A stretch of 64,000 nucleotides of DNA. Origin: Clostridia bacterium. GTDB lineage: Bacteria; Bacillota; Clostridia; Peptostreptococcales; Acidaminobacteraceae. The first letter of the stretch is position 1. Each line of letters starts with the position of its first letter. Position numbers and translations under genes: made by a program. A model generated the notes under the pieces. It did not search any database and was not told the DNA's origin. It saw nothing but the letters and a program-made list of their open reading frames with translations. Below, one piece after another: positions 50,235 to 58,707 of this stretch. Location: positions 18,317-82,316 of the forward strand of contig JAFGVN010000026.1 in the NCBI GenBank assembly GCA_016937975.1. The letters are read 5' to 3'.

Positions 50235-51893
50235 ATGGCTTCAACATTCTTTGGACTCAATGTCGTAAAATCAGGCTTAACAGCCAATCAAATGGCTTTA
50301 AATACAGTTTCTCATAATATTGCGAATGCAAATACTGAAGGGTTCTCTCGTCAAAGATTAACCACACATGCAGAATCACCGGACACATTCCCGTCTGCAC
50401 CTGGTACCATTGGTAAAGGTGTAAGAATGGACAATGTCATTCAAATACGAGATGAATTTCTTGATTTTAAATACCGTGGCGAAATGACAAAGTCAGGGGA
50501 ATTTAGTGCGCTTTCAAATACCTATCAAACCTTGGAAGCGATTATCAATGAGCCTTCAGATTCAGGTATTCGTACCATTATGGATGAATTCTTCAGTGCT
50601 TTACATGAACTGAACAAAGCACCAGAATCTTTAACCACTAGAGCCCTTGTAAGACAAAGAGCCATCGCACTGACAGAAGCGGTAAATGGAATGAGTGAAT
50701 CTTTCCAAAGAGAACAAGCCAATCTGGACTTTGAAATCACTGTAGTGGCAGATGAAATCAATGGTTATGCGAGACAAATAGCAGATTTAAATAGAATTAT
50801 TTATAACTCAGAATTAAATGGTCAGTCTGCCAATGACCTTAGAGATCAAAGAAACCTGGTTTTAGATAAATTATCAGAATTAGTGGATATTAACTACTAT
50901 GAAGATTCCATGGGAAGATTTTATGTAGATGTTACAGGACGACCATTGGTTTCTCATTATACTTATGATCAATTGGAATCCGTTGAAAGACCTGTGAGAG
51001 AAAATCCCTATGATGTAGATAGACTCCACGACTTGGAATGGGCTTCAGGTTCAACTTTTGATACAACCGGTGGTAAACTTAGAGCCCTAATGGATATGAG
51101 AGACAATGTTAGTGGTAATAATAAAGGTATTCCTTATTATGTAGACAAGTTAAATGAATTTATTGATACCCTTGCGACAGAACTTAACAGAGTACACAAA
51201 TCTGGTTATGATTTAAATGGTGATACAGGAATCAACCTATTTACCATAAATAATATGACCACAGCAGAATATGAAACTGAAATGCTCACAAAGGGATTAA
51301 ATGGTGGACCTGCTGTAGATGTAACCAGTGCTATTATATCTGGGACTTCTACTGCAAATACAGATGCAGAAAACCAAAAGATAATTCGTGAGAATATAAC
51401 CAGTCTTTTAGACAACAACCCTCAATATGCAGGAAAATCCATTAAGTTTATTGATAATAAGTATGTCGTGGTGGATCGTATAGAAGCGACAGAAATTTCA
51501 ATTTCAAAAGATGTAGAGATGGATTTAGATAAAATATCCGCTTCAGCAACAGCTGAAGGTGCACCTGGTGATGGTGACAATGCCCTTAACCTAGCACAAG
51601 TCCGACACAATGTGGCACTTTTCGCTTGGGGCTCTCCCGATGACTTTGTGAAGTCATTGGTTTCAAATTTAGGTGTAGATGCTCAGGATGCCATTAGAAA
51701 TGGTGAAAATGAAAAAGTGCTTTTAACACAGATCGAATTTAATAGACAAGCGATAATGGGTGTTTCACTAGACGAAGAAATGACGGAAATGGTGAAATTC
51801 CAACAAAGTTACAACGCCTGTGCAAGAGTGATGAATGCAATGGATGAAATGATTGATTTGGTTGTCAATCGATTAGGTACTGTAGGAAGATAA
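50235..51893 (+). CDS. flgK: Flagellar hook-associated protein 1
   Basis: Junction protein between hook and filament, 552 residues. N-terminal FFGLNVVKSGLTANQMALNTVSHNIANANTEGFSRQR and C-terminal EEMTEMVKFQQSYNACARVMNAMDEMIDLV are the conserved D0/D1 helices. Start follows TATAGGAGG. First of the pair exported by FlgN. Confidence 0.94.
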   Translation: MASTFFGLNVVKSGLTANQMALNTVSHNIANANTEGFSRQRLTTHAESPDTFPSAPGTIGKGVRMDNVIQIRDEFLDFKYRGEMTKSGEFSALSNTYQTLEAIINEPSDSGIRTIMDEFFSALHELNKAPESLTTRALVRQRAIALTEAVNGMSESFQREQANLDFEITVVADEINGYARQIADLNRIIYNSELNGQSANDLRDQRNLVLDKLSELVDINYYEDSMGRFYVDVTGRPLVSHYTYDQLESVERPVRENPYDVDRLHDLEWASGSTFDTTGGKLRALMDMRDNVSGNNKGIPYYVDKLNEFIDTLATELNRVHKSGYDLNGDTGINLFTINNMTTAEYETEMLTKGLNGGPAVDVTSAIISGTSTANTDAENQKIIRENITSLLDNNPQYAGKSIKFIDNKYVVVDRIEATEISISKDVEMDLDKISASATAEGAPGDGDNALNLAQVRHNVALFAWGSPDDFVKSLVSNLGVDAQDAIRNGENEKVLLTQIEFNRQAIMGVSLDEEMTEMVKFQQSYNACARVMNAMDEMIDLVVNRLGTVGR

Positions 51894-51905
51894 TGAGGTG
51901 ACATC

Positions 51906-53486
51906 ATGAGAGTAACGAATAATATGATGACCATGCAACTCCTTTTAAATGTGAATCGAAATTTAGCATATATGTCCAAACGACAAGATGAGTTGGCAAC
52001 AGGTAAAAAAATATCTGTACCTTCTGATGATCCAGTACTGGCTTCAAAGGTACTTGCCAGAAGAACGGATCTAGCAGAATTGGAGCAATATGCTAAAAAC
52101 ACGGATGATGCTTTAGGTTGGATGGAAATTACTGAAAAGTCCATTGAAGACAATGGCAATGTATTACAGAGAATGCGGGAGCTCATGGTTCAAGCAGCCA
52201 ATGGTATTAATACCGCAGAAGAGACTCAAAAGATTGCAGAAGAAATAAAGAATCTTAAAGATCAGTTGATTTCAAATGGAAATGCGACCTTTGCAGGCAG
52301 ATATATCTTTTCAGGGTTTGAGACCAATCAAAAGTTACTGGATGAAAACGGCAATTTTAATATCGATGTAGACCAGTATGCTTTAAATAATTCGCCGGTT
52401 GTAAAATATGAAGTATCTGTTGGTGAATCCATGAACGTTATGACTTCAGGTTTAGATGTTTATGGTTATGTCCCTGAAACGAATATTATGACCAATGCCT
52501 TTCCAAGTGGAAATGCAACAGGGATACCTTCTTCAAAAGAATATGTCTCAGGTGCATTTGATTTGAATTTAAACTATACGGCTCAAAACTTAGATGTGAC
52601 CATTGGTGGCGTAACTTATAACGTGGATGAATCGAGCTTAAACGGTACGGTTAGACCACTTACTAAAGAACAAGTGGTAACAGCATATAATGATGCCATA
52701 GGTACCAATGGCATAGCTTATTTTAATGCAAATAATCAGCTGGTAATAGAATCTTCTAATTATGGACCTGGTGTGCCACCTATGTCTGTAGCTGCCAGTG
52801 CCTATGTAACCACCTATACAGCAGGTGTAGCAAAGACTGAGGCAACTTTGAGTAATGGGACAACGACTTTTGTTGATCCTTTAACAGCAGATGGTCGAGA
52901 TATTTTAACCAAGAATAATTTAAATATTGTGGTTAATGGCATTTCAAGGAAAATAAAACCGGATGCAACACTGCCAGTCGGTTTTACAGTAGCAGATTAT
53001 ATAGCCCATATGAATACAAAAATTGATACGGCATTTGGCAGTGATATTGTCGATTTTAGCATCAATGGCGCAAACCAGTTTGAAATTACGACTAAAAACA
53101 CTTCTGAAGGGGTAGCTGCAGAACTGATTGTAGATTTTCCAAGAGTGCATCAAAGTCAATTGATTGCAGATGTAGATGAGCTTTTAAGTTATATGATGTC
53201 AGGTGATAATAAAGCCATTGGAGGTATGTTAGATACCATAGATGACCATATTGGAAAGATGCTCTCCTTAAGAGCAGATATTGGTGCAAGAAATAATAGA
53301 CTTGATATGATTTCAAAAAAAATTGCTTCCAATAATATTTCATTTACAAAGTTACTTTCGGATGCAGAAGATGCAGATATGTCAGAAGTCATCATGCTTT
53401 TAAAAAATGCTGAAAATGTTTATCAAGCTTCATTATCAACAGGAGCAAGAGTCATTCAACCCTCATTAGTAGATTTTTTAAGATAA
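51906..53486 (+). CDS. flgL: Flagellar hook-associated protein 3, with enlarged variable domain
   Basis: Second junction protein, 526 residues against about 300 in Bacillus. N-terminal MRVTNNMMTMQLLLNVNRNLAYMSKRQDELATGKKI and the C-terminal ISFTKLLSDAEDADMSEVIMLLKNAENVYQASLSTGARV are flagellin-like. The extra 200 residues in the middle contain flagellin-IN-like segments (LDVTIGGVTYNVDESSLNG, LNIVVNGISRKIKP). Twelve bases after flgK. Confidence 0.9.
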   Translation: MRVTNNMMTMQLLLNVNRNLAYMSKRQDELATGKKISVPSDDPVLASKVLARRTDLAELEQYAKNTDDALGWMEITEKSIEDNGNVLQRMRELMVQAANGINTAEETQKIAEEIKNLKDQLISNGNATFAGRYIFSGFETNQKLLDENGNFNIDVDQYALNNSPVVKYEVSVGESMNVMTSGLDVYGYVPETNIMTNAFPSGNATGIPSSKEYVSGAFDLNLNYTAQNLDVTIGGVTYNVDESSLNGTVRPLTKEQVVTAYNDAIGTNGIAYFNANNQLVIESSNYGPGVPPMSVAASAYVTTYTAGVAKTEATLSNGTTTFVDPLTADGRDILTKNNLNIVVNGISRKIKPDATLPVGFTVADYIAHMNTKIDTAFGSDIVDFSINGANQFEITTKNTSEGVAAELIVDFPRVHQSQLIADVDELLSYMMSGDNKAIGGMLDTIDDHIGKMLSLRADIGARNNRLDMISKKIASNNISFTKLLSDAEDADMSEVIMLLKNAENVYQASLSTGARVIQPSLVDFLR

Positions 53487-53535
53487 TTAATAATTTTTTA
53501 ATTTTAGGGTATAATGTTTTTAAGAAGGTGAGATT

Positions 53536-54102
53536 ATGGCACTAGAAATAAGAACACAACCTGCGATATTGGGATATCATATATCAAAGCCCGTACAATC
53601 CATTGAGCAACCAAAAGCCCATGTGGAAGGCGCTTTAACGCAGCCACAGATTCAGGTGGAAGTGAGGCTGCCTAAAATACAAATTGACCAAACCCAAGCT
53701 TTTAATGAATCAGGGTTAAAAAACATAGAAGCCTTTTCTCAAGAATATGTGGCCATTGCAAAACAAAGAATGCTTGAAAGTATTGGAAGAATTGCGGAGC
53801 AAGGGGATCAGTTGGCGCAAATCAACAAGAAAGGCAATCCGGTTCCGGATATTGCAAAATACAATGCCTTTGACCAATTCAAACATGAGTTTGGCATGGT
53901 GACCATGCCCAGAAATGGCCCAGATATTTCGGTCATTGAGGGTAATGTGAATGTGCGTGTTGTGGAAGGTGAATTGTCTGGTAAAATCATAGCGGAAAAA
54001 CCAAGGATTCATTATCAGCAGGGGCAAGTAGAAAGATATGTAGCGCAGTACAATAGTATTTCAATAAGATATTTAGGTGAAAAACTGGATTTACAAGTTT
54101 AA
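53536..54102 (+). CDS. YviE-like protein (DUF6470 type)
   Basis: A 188-residue protein in the flgL-fliW gap, the place of yviE in Bacillus. Beta-rich, with repeated IQV/EVR strand-like segments at the N-terminus (LTQPQIQVEVRLPKIQIDQT) and DISVIEGNVNVRVVEGELSGKI at the C-terminus. Function unknown. Start follows AGAAGGTGAG. The call rests on position, length and overall pattern. Confidence 0.75.
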   Translation: MALEIRTQPAILGYHISKPVQSIEQPKAHVEGALTQPQIQVEVRLPKIQIDQTQAFNESGLKNIEAFSQEYVAIAKQRMLESIGRIAEQGDQLAQINKKGNPVPDIAKYNAFDQFKHEFGMVTMPRNGPDISVIEGNVNVRVVEGELSGKIIAEKPRIHYQQGQVERYVAQYNSISIRYLGEKLDLQV

Positions 54103-54116
54103 TAGGAGGATCAGTT

Positions 54117-54551
54117 TTGAAGATAGTAACGGATTACAGGGGAGAAGTTGAATACACGGAAGATGATATCATCCACTTCGAAGATAGTATGTATGGTTTT
54201 GATGGGAAAAAGGATTTTCTTTTAATTGCAAATATAGAACCTGAACTGCCTTTTCATTGGTTGCAATCCATTGAAGATGAATCACTTACCTTTGTCATTA
54301 CTGATCCGTTCTTGTTTGTGGAAAAATATGACTTTGAGTTAGATGATTTAACCGTAGAAAAACTTAATTTAAATTCAGTTGAAGACATTATGATTTATAC
54401 GACTGTGATTATTCCCGACAGCGTAGAGGAAATTACCATTAACTTAAAGTCACCAATTATCATTAATATCAACGATCGAAAAGCTAAACAAGTGATTTTA
54501 AGTGAAGACTATCCCTATAAACATAAGATATTTCAAAAAGGAGAGGCGTAA
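54117..54551 (+). CDS. fliW: Flagellar assembly factor FliW
   Basis: A 144-residue protein that binds flagellin and, when free, binds CsrA and lifts its block on flagellin translation. Conserved parts are [25 protein letters not shown] and [24 protein letters not shown]. It begins with TTG at 54117 after AGGAGGA. Its stop overlaps the csrA start by one base (TAATG), coupling the two partners. Confidence 0.94.
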   Translation: MKIVTDYRGEVEYTEDDIIHFEDSMYGFDGKKDFLLIANIEPELPFHWLQSIEDESLTFVITDPFLFVEKYDFELDDLTVEKLNLNSVEDIMIYTTVIIPDSVEEITINLKSPIIININDRKAKQVILSEDYPYKHKIFQKGEA

Positions 54552-54829
54552 TGTTAGTCCTTTCAAGAAAAAAAGATGAATCCATTATTATAGATGGAAA
54601 AATTGAAATCAAAATCATTGAAGCCGAAGATGGGCGTGTGAGAATAGGTATAGATGCGCCTAAGAATATAGAGATTCATAGAAAAGAAGTATATGATGAA
54701 ATTATGACAGAAAACAAAGCTGCTGTTTCAGCAAAACAAAATGTAGAGGCTTTAAAAGGCAAGACCTTTAACAAGCAAGTGACTAAACAACCGGATCAAA
54801 GTGAAAAACATAAGAAATTAATGAAGTAA
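54551..54829 (+). CDS. csrA: Carbon storage regulator CsrA
   Basis: RNA-binding translational repressor, 92 residues. Core [39 protein letters not shown] is typical; the family usual length is near 70, and the extra basic C-terminal tail ([19 protein letters not shown]) is an extension. The flagellin leader just downstream has a GGA-presenting hairpin that is its likely target. Confidence 0.95.
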   Translation: MLVLSRKKDESIIIDGKIEIKIIEAEDGRVRIGIDAPKNIEIHRKEVYDEIMTENKAAVSAKQNVEALKGKTFNKQVTKQPDQSEKHKKLMK

Positions 54830-54865
54830 AGTTTCTATTAAGAAACTTTTTCTTTCTTTTTTGGA
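54828..54865 (+). terminator. Terminator after csrA
   Basis: AAAGTTTCT and AGAAACTTT with a four-base loop, then a T/C-rich tail with TTTTTT. Confidence 0.8.
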
Positions 54866-54900
54866 TTAAAATAAATATTAAAAAATTTATCAAAAAAATG

Positions 54901-54928
54901 TTAAGAAGACAATAAATATGCCGATAAT
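54901..54928 (+). promoter_or_regulatory. Sigma-28 promoter of flagellin gene
   Basis: TTAA (54901-54904), exactly 15 bases, then GCCGATAA followed by T. Close to the consensus TAAA-N15-GCCGATAA. Confidence 0.85.
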
Positions 54929-54945
54929 ATAAATGAGGATTTTTC

Positions 54946-55027
54946 TTGAGACGGCCGCGAGAGAAAGAGTCTCAAATCAATCAGGGCAAGGACGCCCTTA
55001 ACTAATTCTATATTCAAGGAGGAATAT
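54946..55027 (+). promoter_or_regulatory. Flagellin mRNA leader with CsrA-type sites
   Basis: TTGAGAC (54946-54952) and GTCTCAA (54969-54975) form a stem near the 5' end. GGGC-AAGGAC-GCCC (54984-54997) is a hairpin showing AAGGA in its loop, the typical high-affinity CsrA site. A second GGA motif is the ribosome site CAAGGAGGAA (55015-55024). This two-site layout matches the Bacillus hag leader controlled by CsrA and FliW. Confidence 0.75.
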
Positions 55028-55028
55028 T

Positions 55029-56489
55029 ATGAGAATTAATAATAACTTAATGGCTATGAATACTCATAGACAACTTGGCTTAAACTCAAATGCTGGTGCA
55101 AAATCAATTGAAAAATTATCATCAGGTTTCAGAATTAACCGTGCTGGCGATGACGCAGCTGGTTTAGCAATCTCTGAAAAAATGAGAGCTCAAATCAGAG
55201 GTTTGAACCAAGCTTCTAGAAACTCTCAAGATGCAATCTCATTAGTACAAACTGCAGAAGGCGCTTTAAATGAAACTCAAGCAATTTTACAAAGAATGAG
55301 AGAACTTGCTGTACAATCTGCCAACGATACTAACGTTACGATTGACCGTGATGCTATCCAAAATGAGATTGATCAATTAACTACAGAAATTGATAGAATT
55401 GGTAATACTACTGAATTTAACACAAGAAAACTTTTAAATGGTGGTGCTGGCATCCAAGCAACACAAACAACTGGTACAGGTGCTGTAGTCGTTTCTGGTT
55501 CAGCTGATGTTGTTGCTGGTGGCGACTTAGTATTAACTGGTGTCGCAGCTGCTGATAACGCAAAAATGGTTATTGATGGTGCTGCTGCATTAGTAGTTGG
55601 TTCAGCTGGAGCTGATATCGAAATTAATGGTGTAACAGTTTCGTTAGCTGCAGGTACTACTGGTGACGATATTGCCACTGCAATTAATGATGTTAATGGA
55701 CAAACTGGTGTTTCAGCAACTTATGATTCCACTTTATTTACTTTGACTATTCAATCTGATGGCGTAGGCTCGGCTGCACAATTAGATATTTCGGGTTTAG
55801 TAATGTCTGATGGTGGTGCTACAGCAACCGATAGTATTGCATCAACTGGAGCAGTTACAGTTGTTGATCAAAATGGTACAGATTTAGTACCAGCAACAGA
55901 TTTAGCTGTAACAGATTTAACAACAATTGTTGGTGATGATGCTGCTGTTACTATTGATGCATCTACTACTGGTAATGATCCTACAAGTTATTCTGCTTCT
56001 GGAAATAGAGTAACTTTCAATGGTGGAGATTATGATGGTCTTGTATTAGATGTTGAAAATGCATCTGCAGCAAGTACAATTCACATTGATGCAAACGGTT
56101 CATTATCAATGCAAATTGGAGCAAATGAAGGTCAAGATATGAATGTATCATTAGGTGATATGAGAGCTGCAGCTTTAGGTGTAAGTTCAATTGATATTAC
56201 TACTGCTTCATCTGCGAAAACATCAATCACTACAATTAACGATGCGATCACTTCAGTTTCAACTGAAAGAGCTAAACTTGGTGCTGTTCAAAACAGATTA
56301 GAGCATACAATCAAGAACTTAGATACATCAGCTGAGAACTTACAAGCATCTGAATCTCGTATTAGAGACGTAGATATGGCTAAAGAAATGATGGAATTCA
56401 CTAAGAATAACATCTTACAACAAGCTGCACAAGCTATGTTGGCTCAAGCGAATAATGCTCCTCAAGGTGTTTTACAACTATTGAGATAA
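55029..56489 (+). CDS. hag: Flagellin (complete without splicing)
   Basis: Filament protein, 486 residues. N-terminal D0/D1 (MRINNNLMAMNTHRQLGLNS, SSGFRINRAGDDAAGLAIS, MRAQIRGLNQASRNSQDAIS) and C-terminal D1/D0 (ESRIRDVDMAKEMMEFTK, AQAMLAQANNAPQGVLQLLR) are conserved. The middle 145-380 is a low-complexity Ala/Asp/Thr/Val region with a flagellin-IN module (INGVTVSLAAGTTGDDIATA). The stop codon is followed within a few bases by a group I intron core. The last 14 codons from 56445 are copied again after the intron at 56801. Confidence 0.96.
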   Translation: MRINNNLMAMNTHRQLGLNSNAGAKSIEKLSSGFRINRAGDDAAGLAISEKMRAQIRGLNQASRNSQDAISLVQTAEGALNETQAILQRMRELAVQSANDTNVTIDRDAIQNEIDQLTTEIDRIGNTTEFNTRKLLNGGAGIQATQTTGTGAVVVSGSADVVAGGDLVLTGVAAADNAKMVIDGAAALVVGSAGADIEINGVTVSLAAGTTGDDIATAINDVNGQTGVSATYDSTLFTLTIQSDGVGSAAQLDISGLVMSDGGATATDSIASTGAVTVVDQNGTDLVPATDLAVTDLTTIVGDDAAVTIDASTTGNDPTSYSASGNRVTFNGGDYDGLVLDVENASAASTIHIDANGSLSMQIGANEGQDMNVSLGDMRAAALGVSSIDITTASSAKTSITTINDAITSVSTERAKLGAVQNRLEHTIKNLDTSAENLQASESRIRDVDMAKEMMEFTKNNILQQAAQAMLAQANNAPQGVLQLLR

Positions 56490-56800
56490 TTATTCAAGGG
56501 CGTCTTAAAAAGTAATTTTTAAGATTATCATTGGGTGAATTGCTGGGACTTCCTTAAGATCTATATACTACAACGTAACTTGAAAAGGTAAGCGTGAAGG
56601 TTTAAAAAATATAGATATTGGATAATCAGCAGCCAAGCTCCTGTAACGAAAGTTTGGAGAAGGTTCAACGACTAGGATATACCACCTAAGGCAATGCTAT
56701 GGTGATGAAATCCGTAGGGATAGAGGTGTCCCGAAGTGCCCAACTCCTTTAAAAGGATGAAGATATAGTCTGGCCTTTAATGAAAGTTATTGGATAACCG
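56488..56800 (+). ncRNA. Group I intron (IA-like), no internal endonuclease
   Basis: The conserved core is readable in order. P element AATTGCTGGGA (56538-56548), Q AATCAGCAGCC (56624-56634), R GTTCAACGACTA (56663-56674) and S AAGATATAGTC (56760-56770). Pairings: P2 AAAAA/TTTTT or longer (56504-56523), P3 TTGGGT/GCCCAA (56531-56536, 56738-56743), P4 GCTG/CAGC, P5 ATCTATAT/ATATAGAT, P7 GACTA/TAGTC, P8 TCCTT/AAGGA, and P9.0 GG/CC (56772-56773, 56798-56799) next to terminal G at 56800. An insertion between P7 and P3' (GGAT/ATCC, CCACC/GGTG) is typical of IA introns. The 5' splice site is uncertain. TTGAGAT ending at 56487 pairs with GTCTTAA (56502-56508) giving the usual U-G pair. Repeat comparison instead suggests 56444/56445. 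Confidence 0.92.
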
Positions 56801-56845
56801 CAAGCAAATCAAGCACCTCAAGGTGTATTACAATTATTGAGATAA
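56801..56845 (+). other. Second copy of the flagellin C-terminal codons (3' exon)
   Basis: Begins exactly after the intron's predicted last G. It reads QANQAPQGVLQLLR then TAA, the same length as the last 14 codons of the flagellin gene upstream (QANNAPQGVLQLLR) with one change. Joined to codon 472 of the flagellin gene (ending ATGTTGGCT at 56444) it would restore a normal 486-residue flagellin. The repeat continues to TAATTA after the stop in both copies. Confidence 0.85.
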
Positions 56846-56866
56846 TTAGTAATCGGCCGTTAATTT

Positions 56867-56892
56867 AGGGAACCTTCGGTTCCCTTTTTTAA
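56867..56892 (+). terminator. Terminator of the flagellin-intron transcript
   Basis: GGGAAC and GTTCCC around CTTCG, followed by TTTTTT. It lies after the intron and second C-terminal copy, so all of them are in one RNA. Confidence 0.85.
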
Positions 56893-56995
56893 ATCTTATT
56901 TGGAATGAATTAAATACTGTATAGCAATGATTTTTCTTCTTTTTGAAGTAATGAGAAAGTTGCTATGCAACATTTCTTAAGAAAAGAGGTGTTCT

Positions 56996-58684
56996 ATGCG
57001 TATACAAAATAATATGCTAGCAATGAACACTCAGCGGATGATGAATCTCAATAGTAATGCTACTGGTAAAGTACTCGAAAAATTATCATCTGGTTTTCGT
57101 ATTAATCGAGCAGGTGATGATGCTGCAGGACTTGTAATTTCAGAGAAAATGAGAGCACAGATTCGTGGTTTGAATCAAGCCTCTAGAAATTCTCAAGATG
57201 CAATATCTCTTATACAAACTGCTGAAGGCGCAACTGCAGAAGTACATGAAATTCTACAACGCATGAGACAGCTTACCATACAATCTGCAAATGATACAAA
57301 TGTATCTGCTGATCGGGATGCTATGCAAAGTGAAATAGATCAACTCATTACAGAAGTTGATCGTATTGCTACAACAACAGAGTTCAACGGTATTAGTTTG
57401 TTAGATGGAAGTGGCTCAGGTCCGTCCATATCACAAGCAACTATAGATGCTATAAGTGCTGCGTTACCAGAATATCTCAATGATGCAATGACTGTGATTC
57501 AATCAAGATTTGATTTGTTGGCACCTGCAGGTGTTAGAAATATGGATATCACATATTATTATGATGATACAACAACCACTGGTGCTTCTATGGGGACTGT
57601 GGATTCTGGTGCAAATTTAACACTACGTGTTAATTTAGCAGGAGTCACAGATGCTAGTGGCAATCTCAAGTCAACGGATATTGTGGATACACTCATTGCC
57701 CATGAGATGATGCATGCCTATCAATATACGAATTTACCTTTTGTATTTGATGGTGCAACGACAGCAGCAGAAGGATGGTTTTTAGAAGGATTATCTATGG
57801 CAGTTCAAGGTGGAAATTTTTTTCCCGTAACTGACCATAATATTGCAGCTGGAGGCTTTGATGGTGATTATCGTTCTGCCTTTGAAGGTGTTAAAGTCAT
57901 GCATGAACTGATCAATGGTGGTTTAGATGCCTTACTAGACCAATTAGAAGGTGGACTTTCTATTGATGCTGCAATTGCAGCAGTGACATGGAATGCTGGA
58001 GGCACTGATATTGGTACCGCTGATGGTGCACATACAGTCGCCAGTATTGTAGATTTAGAATCCTTTAGAAATTATTTCAATGATTCTACAGATGTGGATA
58101 CTTTTCTAGGAAGAACTGGAGCTGGTCAGGAGTTTGATCCTACCGTCTCTGGAGTTATTACAGATGCCACAGCTAAAGGATCTACTTCCACATTATCACT
58201 TGCTGATACCATTCCAAATGGTACCGGTACAGCTCTGGTTAATGCAAATTTCACTTTGAATTTTACCAATCCTAATTTTGCAGGAAGTGGTGGTATTTTA
58301 TCGATGCAAGTCGGTGCAAACGAAACCCAAGAATTTAGTATCCAGCTTGGAAATGTAACAGCATCTAATCTAGGTATTGATAATGTTGATATATCCACTC
58401 GATCTGATGCAGAATCATCCATTAAGTTTTTAGATGATGCCATAGAAACCGTTTCAAATATTCGTAGTAGATTTGGAGCATACCAAAATAGATTAGAGCA
58501 TACCATAAAGAATTTAGATAACACTTCTGAAAATTTAACTTCAGCTGAATCAAGAATAAGAGATTTTGATATGGCTAAAGGGATGATGACGTTCAGCAAA
58601 GTAAATATTTTATCTCAAGCTGCTCAAGCAATGTTGAGTCAAGCGAATAATGCTCCGCAAAGTGTTCTCCAATTACTAAGATAA
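56996..58684 (+). CDS. Flagellinolysin: flagellin with zinc metallopeptidase domain
   Basis: A 562-residue flagellin whose ends match the neighbouring flagellin (residues 1-140 and about 430-562, ending AMLSQANNAPQSVLQLLR) but whose variable region is a peptidase of about 280 residues. HEMMH is at 236-240 and the third zinc ligand is probably Glu264 in EGWFLEGLSMAVQG, the gluzincin pattern described for flagellinolysins, which make enzymatically active filaments. Start follows AAAGAGGTG. No sigma-28 promoter is visible. The leader has ATAGCAA/TTGCTAT arms 36 bases apart. It probably co-assembles with the main flagellin. Confidence 0.92.
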   Translation: MRIQNNMLAMNTQRMMNLNSNATGKVLEKLSSGFRINRAGDDAAGLVISEKMRAQIRGLNQASRNSQDAISLIQTAEGATAEVHEILQRMRQLTIQSANDTNVSADRDAMQSEIDQLITEVDRIATTTEFNGISLLDGSGSGPSISQATIDAISAALPEYLNDAMTVIQSRFDLLAPAGVRNMDITYYYDDTTTTGASMGTVDSGANLTLRVNLAGVTDASGNLKSTDIVDTLIAHEMMHAYQYTNLPFVFDGATTAAEGWFLEGLSMAVQGGNFFPVTDHNIAAGGFDGDYRSAFEGVKVMHELINGGLDALLDQLEGGLSIDAAIAAVTWNAGGTDIGTADGAHTVASIVDLESFRNYFNDSTDVDTFLGRTGAGQEFDPTVSGVITDATAKGSTSTLSLADTIPNGTGTALVNANFTLNFTNPNFAGSGGILSMQVGANETQEFSIQLGNVTASNLGIDNVDISTRSDAESSIKFLDDAIETVSNIRSRFGAYQNRLEHTIKNLDNTSENLTSAESRIRDFDMAKGMMTFSKVNILSQAAQAMLSQANNAPQSVLQLLR

Positions 58685-58706
58685 GATGCGAAATTTTCGC
58701 ATCTTT
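58684..58706 (+). terminator. Terminator after flagellinolysin gene
   Basis: AGATGCGAAA and TTTTCGCATCT form a stem followed by TTTTC, ending next to the converging endonuclease gene. Confidence 0.75.
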
Positions 58707-58707
58707 T

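Noticed and set aside
51906..53486. The flgL gene as a fusion of two genes or a misplaced flagellin
   Set aside because: Both ends match FlgL and its place after flgK is standard; only the variable middle is enlarged.
56490..56800. Group II intron, IS remnant or flagellin pseudogene after the flagellin gene
   Set aside because: The P, Q, R and S elements, the P3/P7/P8 pairings and P9.0 with a terminal G fit a group I intron; no reverse transcriptase, transposase or domain V was seen.
58126..58599. Minus-strand open frame of 157 codons
   Set aside because: It lies wholly within the flagellinolysin gene in antisense and has no recognisable domain.
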